Below are positions 32,601-42,843 of a DNA stretch of 64,000 bases, piece by piece. Where the stretch lies: the NCBI GenBank assembly GCA_964036045.1, contig OZ038378.1, forward strand, positions 40,177,228 to 40,241,227, given 5' to 3'. Positions within the stretch are counted from its first letter, which is position 1. The number at the start of each line of letters is the position of its first letter. Source of the stretch: Eutreptiella sp. 'Long Island Sound 2002' (lineage: Eukaryota > Euglenozoa > Euglenophyceae > Eutreptiales > Eutreptiaceae). The position numbers were made by a program, and so were the translations under genes. The notes under the pieces are model-generated. The model ran no database searches. It was not told where the DNA came from and saw only the letters and a list, made by a program, of their open reading frames with translations.

Positions 32601-34311
32601 AAGACCTAACCGACCCACACAGGCCAGGCTGACCTCCACTGACCCACCGCGGCACCACGCGAGACCACGGCACACCGCACCACAGCGCGCCACAGAGCAA
32701 CGCACCACAGCACGACGCGACGCGACGCGGCACAGAGCGGCACAACACGAAACAACTGACCCTAACCTGAGGGACTAACCGAAGCCAGCCACCGCACACC
32801 CGGGAAGGCGCCGCGCCACCACGCCACACACCGGCACCACAGGCCACACACGGGACCACAGCGCGCCAGGCGACAACGGTGACGGACCACCCAGAAGATT
32901 ACAGCCGGCACCGCGGAGAGGTAAGGACACGAGCAACCCCAGCCCCCTAACCCAAAACCACAAGCAGCCGCCTGGCGCAGCCGCCCAGCCGGCAGAGCCA
33001 GGACCTAACCCAGCAAGAAGGGGCGCCGAGCCCACCGTGTACGGAGCCCACCCGACCCATGGGGCCGGAACATGGCCACACAGAACGCAACTGAAAACAG
33101 CAGCCCGGAAGACAACACTGAATACAGGCCAGTGCGTGCGCCAGCCCAGGGAAGGCAGAGGGAGGAACAGGCAAGCCCCCCCCCCAAAAAAGAAAAAAAA
33201 AGGAGGGGGGAAGGGGAAAAGGCACGAAAACAGCCCACAGCCGCCCAACCACCCGCCAACACCACCACAGGCGGCCAGGCCCCCCCCCAGAAAAAAAAAA
33301 AAAAAAGAAAAAAAAAAAAAGGGGGGGACCCCCGCAGAGGCACAGGCGAACCACCCACCCACAACCGGCAACACCAAGCCAGTAACAGCAGACCACGGGG
33401 GAAAGGGACAGAAAAAAAAAAAAAAAAAAGAGAGCCACCAGCCCAGCCCGAAAGAAAGGGGATGGAGGGACAGGGACCACAAAGCCCAGAAAAAAAAAAA
33501 AAAGAAAAGAAAAAACCAAAGCAAAAAAAAAAAAAAAACACACCCCGACAACCCAGCCAAGACGGACTGGGCACAGGCGAGACCCGGGCCCAGCACACAC
33601 GCCCACACCGCGCGCCGGAACCGGAAACGGCGGGGAGCAAGCGGGGCGCCCACGAAACCACACACGTCCCAAAAGCAGGCCGAAACCGAAGCCCAACCAC
33701 GAACACCACAAATAGCCGACACTAGAGGGACAACACCACAAATCGAGCCCAAAAACACCCACCCTAAACCCCAGCCAGGACTGACGGGGTTAACAAAACC
33801 CGCACCCAACCGCCAACCGGACCCAAACACAAACACCACACAACAGTAGGAAACCCAGTGCCCACAGCCCGGGCACTGAGGCAGCCCGTGCCATGCAGGT
33901 GACCCGGCCAAACGAGATCCGGAGCCCGGGGGTAAGGCTGCATCCTAAGGCCTGCGCTGCTTTGAGACTCGAGGCGGAGCGTGCGACACCCAAGCGCCTC
34001 GGAACCCTAGTACCAGGAACGTGCATGCACGCCTTGGGAACGGGATACGCCAGGAAGTCCGGTGAACCCCTAGGGTTCCGCCCGAAGGAGGGGACGTGCG
34101 CAAGCACGGGGGCACACCCTCCCGGCGAGACAAGCATGTCACGCTGGCGGCGATCAGCCCTCCCGGCGTAGCCCGGGGCCGCTTTGTTGGGGGCCAACAG
34201 TCAGGTCTAGCGGGAAGTAAGCCGCCTCCCCTCTTCACGCGCGAAGCCTCTTCCTGTTCGTCACAGGGGCGACGCCAGGGGGAACCATGGGGCGCCTCTC
34301 CACGACCGAGT
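32601..34311 (+). other. 3' untranslated region of giant LINE
   Basis: C/A-rich DNA with a cluster of long poly-A tracts at about 33183-33540, some interrupted by G or C. Near the end lies a conserved segment (CCGCCCGAAGGAGGGG at about 34079, then ACACCCTCCC at about 34114). It has a counterpart in the truncated element (CCGCCCAAAGGAGGGGG at about 43360, then ACACCCTCCC). Shared 3' sequence is expected if the RT recognises its template there. Confidence 0.6.
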
Positions 34312-34328
34312 GCACCTACCTACCTACC
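34312..34328 (+). repeat. (TACC)n terminal tail of giant LINE
   Basis: ACCTACCTACCTACC directly precedes the right target-site duplication. Simple-repeat tails replace poly-A in several LINE clades. Confidence 0.85.
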
Positions 34329-34345
34329 TTTAAACTTTTTTGAGC
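34329..34345. repeat. target-site duplication, right copy
   Basis: Identical to the 17 bases at 12430-12446. The sequence that follows (TCATTTTGGCATACC) is host DNA. Confidence 0.9.
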
Positions 34346-36127
34346 TCATTTTGGCATACCCAGGAGTGGACGGAGTCGCTGCAGGTGGCAGCCGATTATT
34401 TCGCCAGTCGCGGGCTGGGCCGCGAATCAAATCCCTGCGGCACCAGACGACGTAGCATACGTAATGTGAGGAAGGTTTCCGACAACTTTTTGCCATTTAT
34501 ATTGGATTTTACGTCAAAACTATTCATTGATACGCAACGAAGTAATACATTTAATAATATAGCCTTTCCTTTTGTCTTTCCTGATCCAACTTTTCAGAGA
34601 TGCAGCGATACCTCACCAGACGCGAGCCCTCGTCATCAAGCTCGCAGTCCTCACCCAGTCCTCACAGTCCCAGTTTCGGACCTTGCAGAACTTTGTCACC
34701 TCACAGCCTTCCTTGTCCTCTGCCGCACCAGCGGTAGCGCCCAGCCCGGACCCTTGTCCAAAATCTGTGCAGTTGGTACCGGGTTCAACGCGGGCTTGGA
34801 TGAAGTGGTCCGCAGGTCAGCGTCAGGAGTGTGCCACCTTGATGGAACAGCAAGGATACCAAGCTGTGCGGGTACAATATGGTGTGGATACACCACCAGC
34901 CGCTACAGGTAGGACGTGGATCAGTCACCGAAGAGAAGTATGTGCGCCTGTTGCAAGGAATATAGGTTGCCGTCAGGCAGTTGACGGCCGCCGCTACCCT
35001 CCTCCGACCAGCCGTAGGCCGCCGTAGGCCGGTCAAAGTCACTTCAAGGCCGCTTTTACCCTTCCGTCACCTGGCGTAGGCCACCGTTAGCGTCATCGTC
35101 AGGTCGCTGGTACCCTCCTCTCACTGGCCGCGGGCACCTGATGCATTGTCTTTTAGGGCTATGGCCTTCATCACCGCTGGGGAGGCAGCACCACCCTGAA
35201 CCCTGAAGAGGAGTGCAAGGTTGCGGAGTATGTGAGGACGCTGGGAACTGAGGGCGTGCCTGTGGACATTGATACCTTGATCATGGTTGCAGTTCTACTG
35301 GTTCTACCTTTGAAGACCTTCTTGTCAGTGTCCATCAAGACCTCGATGTTGTACGCACCAAGTACTGCCTGGGCTCGCAGTTTCCTGCTCTCATTGTGAT
35401 AGATCACGTACTGTCTCATGACAAGAACCAACTTGAGAAGGTGCAGCGCCGCACGTTCTGCCCGAAGCTGTTCAAATGGAGCAAGGGACCGTTGTAGGTG
35501 TACTTCACCATCCGCAACAGCTCACACTTATGCAATCCGGGCGCTCAAATGGTGAACCGGTCACTGCGCACAACGATCAGGTCTGCTTGCCGAGGACGTG
35601 AAATCCGTCACGCCATGAACGTTCACGACCGGGCTGCGCTTCTGAGGACGGGTGTTGACAAGTCGTGCAAAGTTATCAAGAGTCTGCTTCTGCAGTGGAT
35701 CTCCCGGTGGTGCCAGGACTCGCACACGGAGATGCTCGTTCAATCCAGTTGCAAGGTTGTCCTCGAGCAGATGCCGCAAACGAATTCTGTGGACGACATT
35801 GACGTTCCGGCAGGAGTAATCTACCTCCCCCCTCCACTGCAGCCTGTTGCATCTGCCGCAGTTGGTGATGATGCTTTAAATGCTGCGGATGCCGCATCCG
35901 ATCCTTCACTGGACTCTGATGCAGCACTGGCTTCGAGCGCTGAAGAGGAGGATACCTTTGCACCTGCACTTCTGTTAGACCCACCCGCTGCACGCGTCCA
36001 CGCACCCGCACACTGTCCTAAGCCGAAGCCTGAGCCTGCTTGTGCGCCATGGTATAAATCTGCTGCCGTTGTCGCACTGCTCCGTAAGAAACGGCGTGCA
36101 GAGGCAGCTGAGGCGCGCAGTGCATGA
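34346..36127 (+). pseudogene. pogo/CENP-B-like DDE transposase relic
   Basis: Pieces in shifting frames match the order of Tc1/mariner-superfamily pogo transposases. At 34840-34910 a helix-turn-helix-like piece reads MEQQGYQAVRVQYGV. After a GTAGGACG...TTTTAG stretch (34909-35157) that looks like an intron comes TTLNPEEECKVAEYV with GVPVDIDTLIMVA, typical of the CENP-B second DNA-binding domain. At about 35380 FPALIVIDHVLSHDKN resembles the second catalytic Asp block. From 35498 SSHLCNPGAQMVNRSL resembles the TH.LQPLD...K motif that precedes the last acidic residue. The first Asp block is missing and stops and frameshifts separate the rest. The tail 35800-36127 is acidic then basic. A domesticated or decayed copy; a possible earlier intron is at 34460-34596. 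Confidence 0.55.
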
Positions 36128-36659
36128 GCCCAGAAGAGACAGCGGGAACAGGAGGTGTCAGAATCTGAATCTGAACCCGAGGACGAACCCATGTCTCCTG
36201 AGGTGCAGGCCAACAGTGCAGACTGTGCTTAGTTGTTGTCTCACGCCTGACTGTCCTGACACATAGTGCCCACAGTTTCGTGGACTTCTCCATAAAACGA
36301 CCAAGCCTGTGTGTCTGTTCTGAGGTACGGGGTACCAGTGCAGGCTGCCTGTGATTGATATAGCTATTGTTTCTGTTATGCCTGACTCATCCACGTTGTA
36401 CTCACACACAGTGCGCACAGTCTCGTGGACTTCTCCATAAGACGACCAAGCCTGTGCCACATAGCATTTTATGATTTCGCCAGATCCCAAAATTCAGTTG
36501 CCGCACTATCTCAGAAACCGCCGCAGTCGCAATTTTGCCGTAGCCGCAATCATTTTTTGGCTCATTTTGCAAGATTTGTGCCACTTCTGTGCGCAGTAAA
36601 GCCGATTAAAGCAGCGCAATCCGCCAATTGTAATAATATCCTGCTCCTGTAACCAAATG
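36128..36659. other. non-coding, contains a duplicated 40-bp phrase
   Basis: The phrase GTGGACTTCTCCATAA.ACGACCAAGCCTGTG occurs at about 36278 and again at about 36423, each after a CACAGT and a CCTGACT phrase, so the duplication unit is about 145 bp. No gene is seen. Confidence 0.5.
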
Positions 36660-37734
36660 ACGGTCATCCCATCAACCTTTAGGGAGATATTTCCAAAATG
36701 CCGCCTTTTTGGGCCTTTTTTGGCACTTTTTGACTAAGAAGGTGGCATAAGTGGATTTTGGGGAGGTCTCATGAGATTTCATGTTGGTCAAGATTCTCCC
36801 TAAGGTTAGTTTGGCCTTAGAAAACCACCATATGTGTCCCTAAATGGTGTTGCATCAAGATAATTGAGTGGCGGGTGCCAAAAATTGCCTCAAAACAGCC
36901 ATATTTGCCCTATTTAACTTGTAATTTGCGCATACTTAGATTCAGGGGAGGTATCATGAGATTTCAAATTGCTCACCCTTGTTGCTAAGGTTAGTTTGGC
37001 CTTGGCAAAACACCATATGTGACCCTACATGCTCTTGCAACAAGATTATATCAACGGTGGGTGCCAAAACTGCCTCAAAACAGCCATATGTGCCCTGTTT
37101 GACATCTCATTCTAGTATAAGTAGATTTAGGGGAGGTATCGTGAGATTTCAAATTGCTCACCCTTGTTGCTAAGGTTAGTTTGGCCTTGGCAAAACACCA
37201 TAACTGACCGTACATGCTCTTGCACCAAGATATATCAACGGTGGGTGCCATAATTGCCTCGAAACAGCCATATTTCCCCTGTTTGACATCTAATTCTAGT
37301 ATAAGTAGATTTAGGGCAGGTATCATGAGATTTCAAATTGCTCACCCTTGTTGCTAAGGTTAGTTTGGCCGTGGCAAAACACAATATGTGACCGTACATG
37401 CTCTTGCACCAAGATATATCAACGGTGGGTGCCAAAACTGCCTCAAAACAGCCATATTTGCCCTGTTTGACATCTAATTCTAGTATAAGTAGATGTAGGG
37501 GAGGTATCATGAGATTTCAAATTGCCCACCCTTGTTGCTAAGGTTAGTTTGGCCTTGGCAAAACACCATATGTGACCGTACATGCTCTTGCATCAAGATA
37601 TTTTAACGGCGGGAGCCACAATTGCCTCAAAACAGCCATATTTGCCCTGTTTGACGTTTAATTCTAGTATAAGTAGATTTGAGTGATGTGTCATGAGATT
37701 TGAAATTGCTCAACCTTGTTTCCAAGGTTAGTTG
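36660..37734. repeat. 184-185-bp satellite array, copy 1
   Basis: The phrase TAAGGTTAGTTTGGCC recurs at 36801, 36986, 37171, 37355 and 37539, with a diverged form at 37723. Spacings are 184-185 bp. Each unit carries CCATATGTGACC, a GGTGGGTGCCA phrase, CTCAAAACAGCCATAT and TTCTAGTATAAGTAGAT. The first unit is the most diverged. The unit length is in the range of nucleosome-sized satellites. Long open frames inside it are repeat artefacts. Confidence 0.95.
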
Positions 37735-38298
37735 CACGTTGCATGCTGCACGCACGCATTGTGCACACTGCACGCAAGCATCGTGCACGCTGCACGCCCG
37801 CATGGTGCACGCTGCACGCACGCATCGTGCACACTGTGCTCACGCACCCACTGTGCACGCTGCACGCACGCACTGTGCACGCTGCACGCACGCACTGTGC
37901 ACGCTGCACGCACGCATGTTGCACGCTGCACGCACGCATTGTGCACACTGCACGCAGGCATCGTGCACGCTGCACGCACGCACCCACTGTGCGTACTGCA
38001 CGCACGCACTGTGCACACTGCACGCACGCACTGTGCACACTGCACGCACGCACTGTGCACGCTGCACGCACGCATTGTACACACTGCACGCACTCATCGT
38101 CGCCCGCATTGTGCACACTGCACGCACACACTGTGAACATTTGCACTGTGCACACGCACGCATTCCGCACACTTCACTCACACACTGTGAACATGCGCAC
38201 TGTGCACACCGTACGGATGCACTGTGCAGACTGTACTGTCTTTTGGCAGGACCTCTGTATTTACTTATTTTCTTTGGCCGTACCTGGGAACATTCTCT
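36815..38298. repeat. 1.48-kb direct repeat flanking truncated LINE, left copy
   Basis: From CCTTAG at 36815 to CATTCTCT at 38298, this matches 43602-45082 in order and in unit-specific variants, with only scattered differences. It contains most of the satellite array and all of the minisatellite. The LINE begins at the next base. Confidence 0.92.
37735..38230. repeat. CpG-rich minisatellite, about 22-bp unit
   Basis: Variants of CTGCACGCACGCACTGTGCA are repeated about twenty times. The sequence is almost strictly alternating purine-pyrimidine with GTGCAC palindromes, so it could adopt Z-DNA or small cruciforms. Because the unit is not a multiple of three and lacks stops, every frame is open; the apparent His/Thr/Cys-rich proteins are artefacts. 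Confidence 0.9.
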
Positions 38299-38331
38299 CA
38301 CCAGCAACACCAGGGCCTATTAGGAGCGCCC

Positions 38332-38817
38332 CACCACCACCAACAGCCCCCCCACCCACACTCCATACCAGCGAGCACCATCCACCAGCAGCCACCCATC
38401 ACATACGGACCACAGCCCCACTCGGGGGCTCATGCGGCCGCCTCCCACCCGCACCCCGGCACCACAACCAGTCAAGAACCGCAAGGGCCACACGGCGCAC
38501 ACACGCAACACCCACACGACCCACAGGGACGCCCCGACCCCCAGCCAGCACAACACCCACCCCCGCCCCCCCCACCCCACCACCACCAGCAGCCCCCCCA
38601 CCCACACCCCATACCAGCGAGCACCATCCACCAGCAGCCACCCATTACATACGGACCACAGCCCCACCCGGACGCTCATGCGGCCGCCTCCCACCCACAC
38701 CCCGGCACCACAACCAGTCAAGAACCCCAAGGGCCGCACGGCGCACACACGCAACACCCACACGACCCACAGGGACGCCCAGACCCCCAGCCAGCACAAC
38801 ACCCACCCCGCCCCCCC
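38332..38817 (+). repeat. 243-bp tandem duplication, in-frame
   Basis: Two copies begin at about 38332 and 38575 and are nearly identical. 243 bp is 81 codons; in the frame containing PPITYGPQPH both copies encode the same Pro/His/Gln-rich peptide, including TTSQEPQGPHGAHTQHPHDP. This suggests that it was coding sequence upstream of the protease. Confidence 0.85.
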
Positions 38818-40171
38818 CACCACCAACAGCGCCACCCCCACACCACCCCCCCCCGCCCCCCCCCCCGGAGACCAGGCCACGGACACAACACGCGGCAGCC
38901 AGCACCAGCCAATTGACGTCGATACCCCCGCCAACAAACGCCACCGCGAATCCCCCCTCCCGCAACCGCCACAAGAGACCCCATCACCAGACCCCACGCG
39001 CGACAACGACGACCACCCCCCCGGACCCACACCACCCCCCCCATCAAACCCCACACCACCAGCCGCCGCACCGGCCGAACCCTACGCCCTACACAACCCC
39101 GCAGCGGTACGGCAGCACCTCCGGGGACTCGGGGAACAGGACGTCGTGCTGTACCTCCGCACCTCCGGCACCAGCACCCCCATCCGGGCGGCCACCCTGG
39201 TCCAGGCGGCCACCCTGGGGGAAGGCGTCAGAGACTTCCTCTTCGACGCCTTCCTCCACGTCGCCCGACACGAGCGCCCCCCACGCGCCACCCCAGACGG
39301 CGAGAGCCCGCCCCCCACGGGGAGCCGGATCTGGGTGCCCCCCATCGACTAAGGGCGACACCTGGTCGGACACCCCGTGCCGGGGCGGGTGGACACCAAG
39401 GGCCGCACCCGCTACCGCGAGCCCGACATGGCCCACCCCCCACCGACGCCACCCCCGACAGCACCAAAGAGTGGGAGCGGGAAACATGGGTAGCCCGGAT
39501 GGCCTCCCTGAGCAACTTCCGGCACCACGTCCCGGGGGACATCCCCACCCCCGACGAGCAGCAGCCAGCCCCCTCCACGTACATGACCCTCATGTACAAT
39601 CTGCACTACACCCTCTCCACCACCAACTACCACGCACCCACAGACCACTGGGTGGTACACGGCACCGACTCCCTCCTCCCCGCCGACTACACCCCCCCCC
39701 CCCACACAACCCAGGCCCCGACACGTACGCCAGGGGGGACGACCTGGACGACCCCCACATCTGGGGCACGTGGGAACCCAAATCCCTGGACACGCTGCTC
39801 TCCATCCGCAGCGGCTACCAGGGCCTTGGTAGGGCGATGTATTGCCTCGCCAAGTGGACCCAACGGACCTGGGGGATCCCCACGGACCGATGGGTGTGGG
39901 TGGTCACGCTGCGCCCCCAGCAGAGGGAAGCCCCCCCAAACCGCAGGGGACCCACCCCCCGCGCCCCAGCACCCTACAACTATGCCCGTACATGGTGGCA
40001 GCCCGCCTCATGACGCTGCTGTGGCCGGGCCCAGACACCCCCACCCAAAACTACCCCCACCTCACAGAGGAGGACATGCCCGGCATCCAGCGATGCTTCT
40101 TCCAGACCCTCGACTACCTCCAGCAAACACACCCGCACGTCCTGGAGCAGATATGGCCACCCCCCGGGTAA
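38818..40171 (+). pseudogene. C48-like cysteine protease, frame-broken homologue
   Basis: Homologous to the 27394-28548 protein but spread over three frames. Frame of 38832-39352: QPIDVDTPANKRHRES, then SRIWVPPID and a TAA at 39350. Next frame from about 39430: KEWERETWVARM, then LHYTLST (catalytic His position), VVHGTDSLLP (Asp) and LGRAMYCLAKWTQRTW, matching LGLSMLCLTHWIQRHW in the other copy. Last frame to 40171: LQLCPYMVAARLM carries the Cys. At least two frameshifts and one stop inactivate it. Conservation of the His, Asp and Cys neighbourhoods between subfamilies supports the enzyme call. Confidence 0.65.
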
Positions 40172-41626
40172 CCCACGTGCCCGCGCAGCCGAGACAACGC
40201 CGCCACGCCAGCACCAGCACGCACGGATCACCAGGGAAAACGCGCGCACACGCCCGGTGCCCGAACCTGCACCCTCGTTCTCGCTGCTTACAGGACCCAG
40301 CATCATACGCCCGCCCCCGAAGCCCAGGACCCTCCGCCGTCTCCCACAGCCCTCTCCTCCGCCTCCGACTCAACAACCTCCACCACCACGACCACCTCAT
40401 CCACCACCACCACCACGTCCTCATCCAGCACTCCACCCCCCAGGCCGCGGGGGACACCTCCCAAACGGGCCTCCAAACCCGCCCCCACCGCGAGCAGCCC
40501 CGCCGCCGCCAAGGCCCACGCCCCGACGAAGCCCACACCCACGACCCAGCCGAAGCCCAAGACCGCCGCCAAACGGCCACCCAAACCCGTCAGCACGCCA
40601 CGACCGCAACCCGCAGCCAAGCTCAAACCCAAGCCCAAACCCGGCGCCACGACGGCAGCGCGAGCCCGGCCCCCCGAGGACGTCCTCTACGACATCTGGC
40701 CCCAGCCGTCCCAGGCCCGAAGGCAGCAGCGCCCAGCGCGGCGCCCCCCCACCGTCACCGACGCCACCGCCACCACCTTCATCGCGGAGCGCGCCGCGGC
40801 CGAAGCGCGACGCACCTCGTCCCGCCACCTCTCAAAGCCCGCACCCGAGGCCCACGGACCGCTCCCGACCAAGCCAGAACGACGCCAGGGTCCACCAGCA
40901 GCGTCCCCGCCCCCCTACCAGCCCTCGATAACAGCCCATATGCAACGCCTGCCCCACTACCGCCGCCGCCGCGAATCCCCGCCCAACCCCGAGGCGGAGA
41001 CCGTACGCGCACACCCGCGGGTCCACATCCGCGTGCACCCCCACTCCCCACGCACCCCCACGGAACAGGACTACGAGGAATCCCCCAGGCCCGCCACCGC
41101 CGCCGGTCCCCACGACCCCGTCACACCCACCCACGCCCACTCCTCCGCCCAAGACCGCAGGCCCGCCCAGGAACAGTGGTGGCAGCGCTGGACCCACACG
41201 CAGCTCTGGGAGCTGCGGAAGTGGGCCCGGGGAGAGCCCTCCCTCGGGGGCCTGGTCCATCGGCCCCGCAAGGGGTCGGTGGAGAACCGCCGCCTCCGGC
41301 CGGCGGGGGGGTGGATGCCGCAGGCCGCATGGGAAGCCATGCTGGCCGATGCGCTCCGCCCCCTGGGAGTCCACCCCCGTAACCTCCCCACGCCCCAGGA
41401 CCACCCGTATGTCCTCAGGCGCCAGCGGGAGACCCTCCAGGAAACGCAGCGAGACGGCATCCGCCTGTGGGACATCACCCAAAGCCCAGCCCCGCACGCA
41501 CACACCCCCTCACCACCCCACAAGCGTCGGCGCACCGACACCGGCGACACCCACAGCACCCCAGGAGCCCTGCGCGCCACACAACATGACGCGCCTGACC
41601 CCCCGGCCAGCGGCGCCGCCATCTAA
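40172..41626 (+). CDS. LINE Ser/Lys-Pro frame with conserved C-terminal block
   Basis: A 484-codon frame runs directly on from the protease stop, with the first ATG only at 40940. It has a Thr/Ser run at about 40385-40435, a (KPKP)n basic segment (AAKLKPKPKPGATTA), a helix-like EDVLYDIWPQPSQARRQ, and the C-terminal block WELRKWARGEPS with WMPQAAWEAMLADAL. The last block matches LQELRRWVKWA and IMPQAAWEALLRDAV of the giant element. There is no RS domain; instead a short RRRR cluster at about 40970. The uninterrupted frame shows that the two separate frames of the giant element were originally one protein. Probably nucleic-acid-binding. Confidence 0.6.
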   Translation, partial: PTCPRSRDNAATPAPARTDHQGKRAHTPGARTCTLVLAAYRTQHHTPAPEAQDPPPSPTALSSASDSTTSTTTTTSSTTTTTSSSSTPPPRPRGTPPKRASKPAPTASSPAAAKAHAPTKPTPTTQPKPKTAAKRPPKPVSTPRPQPAAKLKPKPKPGATTAARARPPEDVLYDIWPQPSQARRQQRPARRPPTVTDATATTFIAERAAAEARRTSSRHLSKPAPEAHGPLPTKPERRQGPPAASPPPYQPSITAHMQRLPHYRRRRESPPNPEAETVRAHPRVHIRVHPHSPRTPTEQDYEESPRPATAAGPHDPVTPTHAHSSAQDRRPAQEQWWQRWTHTQLWELRKWARGEPSLGGLVHRPRKGSVENRRLRPAGGWMPQAAWEAMLADALRPLGVHPRNLPTPQDHPYVLRRQRETLQETQRDGIRLWDITQSPAPHAHTPSPPHKRRRTDTGDTHSTPGALRATQHDAPDPPASGAAI

Positions 41627-42251
41627 CCCCGTTACCCAGCAAACCACCACCACGGGGCGCCACGCCAGGCCCCGCCCAGAAGTCACCAAACGAACCGGAC
41701 GCCGAAGGAAGCCAACGCACACGACAACGAGCACCACTACACCCAAAGGCGCCGAATCCAGGCCCGCTACCGTGGGCTCCTCTCCACCCTGAGCACGACA
41801 CACACGTCGCTGGCGTCACTCCTCCGCCGTGCCCCCTCCCAGGCCACCGCCCCGCCCCCCCCCCCTCCCGCCGCACGTCCCCACGCCGCCCAGCACCCAG
41901 CCCCACACACTGCGCCACAGCATCGCCCTAGTCCGGCTCCTCCACCATCGCGCCACTTGGCACCTCACAGTAGACCGCCGTCCTGTGGTCCCGCTCCCCC
42001 CGGCACCGCTCCTGGGGGCGCACCCGGCCCACGTCGTGTTCGCCCCCACGTCGCGGGCCGCGGACATCCTCCCGCTCCTCGCCGCCACCCCTCCCGGGCA
42101 TCGCATACTGCTTGCCGCCAACCCCTCGGTCCTCAGTGAGGTCCTCATCGGGCACGCCGACGCCCTGCACGTGCGCCCGCTGCTGCCCAACCTGCACGCT
42201 GCATACCCCCCCGGCACGCCCGTCGACCCCTTCGTGTGGGACTTTCAGTGA
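41627..42251 (+). CDS. additional LINE ORF, structured C-terminal domain, unknown
   Basis: Two protein-like stretches lie in different frames around a poly-C run near 41850-41870. First is a helix (QARYRGLLSTLSTTHTSLAS), then from about 41880 in the frame 41793-42251 an alpha/beta-looking domain (LRHSIALVRLLHHRATWHL, HVVFAPTSRAADILPLLAA, PFVWDFQ at the end). The domain alternates hydrophobic strands and helices but I do not recognise it. No counterpart exists after the SR frame of the giant element. The frame switch at poly-C parallels the one in ORF1. Confidence 0.45.
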
Positions 42252-42690
42252 GGCCACCGGCCACCGGCCGGCCTGCACGCACCACCCGGCACCCGCCTCG
42301 GGCGCACGACCCCACGGACGCCGCTACCCACACGCCCGGCCCCGCGCAACCGCCTAACCGAGCCAGAACCCAAGCACAAATCAAACCCGAGCCACACCCC
42401 GAAACCGCTAACCCTTGACTCCTAACCAAGCCCGCCGAGGGAACAACGTAACCACAGCCCACACCCACAGCCCACACAGCCGCCTAACCAGCCAGCTCCA
42501 GAAGGAAAGAGACACCTGACCAAACCCACCCTGACCCAAGCCCGTGTACATCAGGACGCGCGAGCCACATCCCTGGGGCGCAACCGCCGCCACAGCACCG
42601 ACGACACACGCCAGAGGACACAACGCTATTGCACCGCCGCACCAGCTGCCCGTGCCTGTGCCTGCAGTGTACGCGCGCCCCTGTCCTTCT

Positions 42691-42779
42691 CTTTTTTGTT
42701 TTTTTCTTTTTTTTCCCAAAAAAAAAAAAACAAGTAAAAAAAAAAAAAAGCAAGTAAAAAAAAAAAACAAAAAAAAACG
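42691..42779. other. poly-T followed by poly-A, potential A:T hairpin
   Basis: T-rich runs at 42691-42715 are followed after CCC by A runs interrupted by CAAGT and GCAAGT, to 42779. The T and A tracts can pair into a long imperfect hairpin in RNA or single-stranded DNA. A-tract clusters also occur at the equivalent place in the giant element. Confidence 0.6.
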
Positions 42780-42843
42780 AAAATTAGGGGGGGAGGAAGA
42801 GGGACACAACCACCCATGGCACACGCGCACCGCACACAGCACG

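Larger units (their letters stand above)
12447..34328 (+). mobile_element. giant non-LTR (LINE) retrotransposon, about 21.9 kb
   Basis: The element runs from the left target-site duplication to a (TACC)n tail followed by the same 17 bases. Order: hairpin repeats (12447-13110), a frame-broken Thr/Asn-rich repeat region (14326-18050), ORF1 (18336-21677) with a same-frame extension, ORF2 endonuclease-RT-RNase H (22209-27422), a C48-like protease (27394-28548), a low-complexity frame (28549-30227), an SR-rich frame (30228-31484), and a long A-tract-rich 3' region. Most non-LTR elements are about 3-8 kb, so this is exceptional. The + strand is strikingly rich in C and A and poor in T throughout, which keeps antisense frames open; I treat those as shadows. 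ORF2 is uninterrupted, suggesting a fairly recent insertion. Confidence 0.85.

Noticed and set aside
34361-34373. CCAGGAGTGGAC in the host flank as a further copy of the LINE 5' monomer
   Set aside because: It lies outside the target-site duplication and lacks the TGGC arm; a short chance match is sufficient explanation.
37735-38230. CRISPR-like or other prokaryotic repeat array
   Set aside because: There are no unique spacers between repeats; the units are contiguous minisatellite copies in a eukaryotic satellite context.
37716-40013. 765-codon plus-strand frame and similar Cys/His/Thr-rich frames over the minisatellite
   Set aside because: It runs from a stop-free tandem repeat straight across the LINE insertion junction; equivalent frames are open in all registers.
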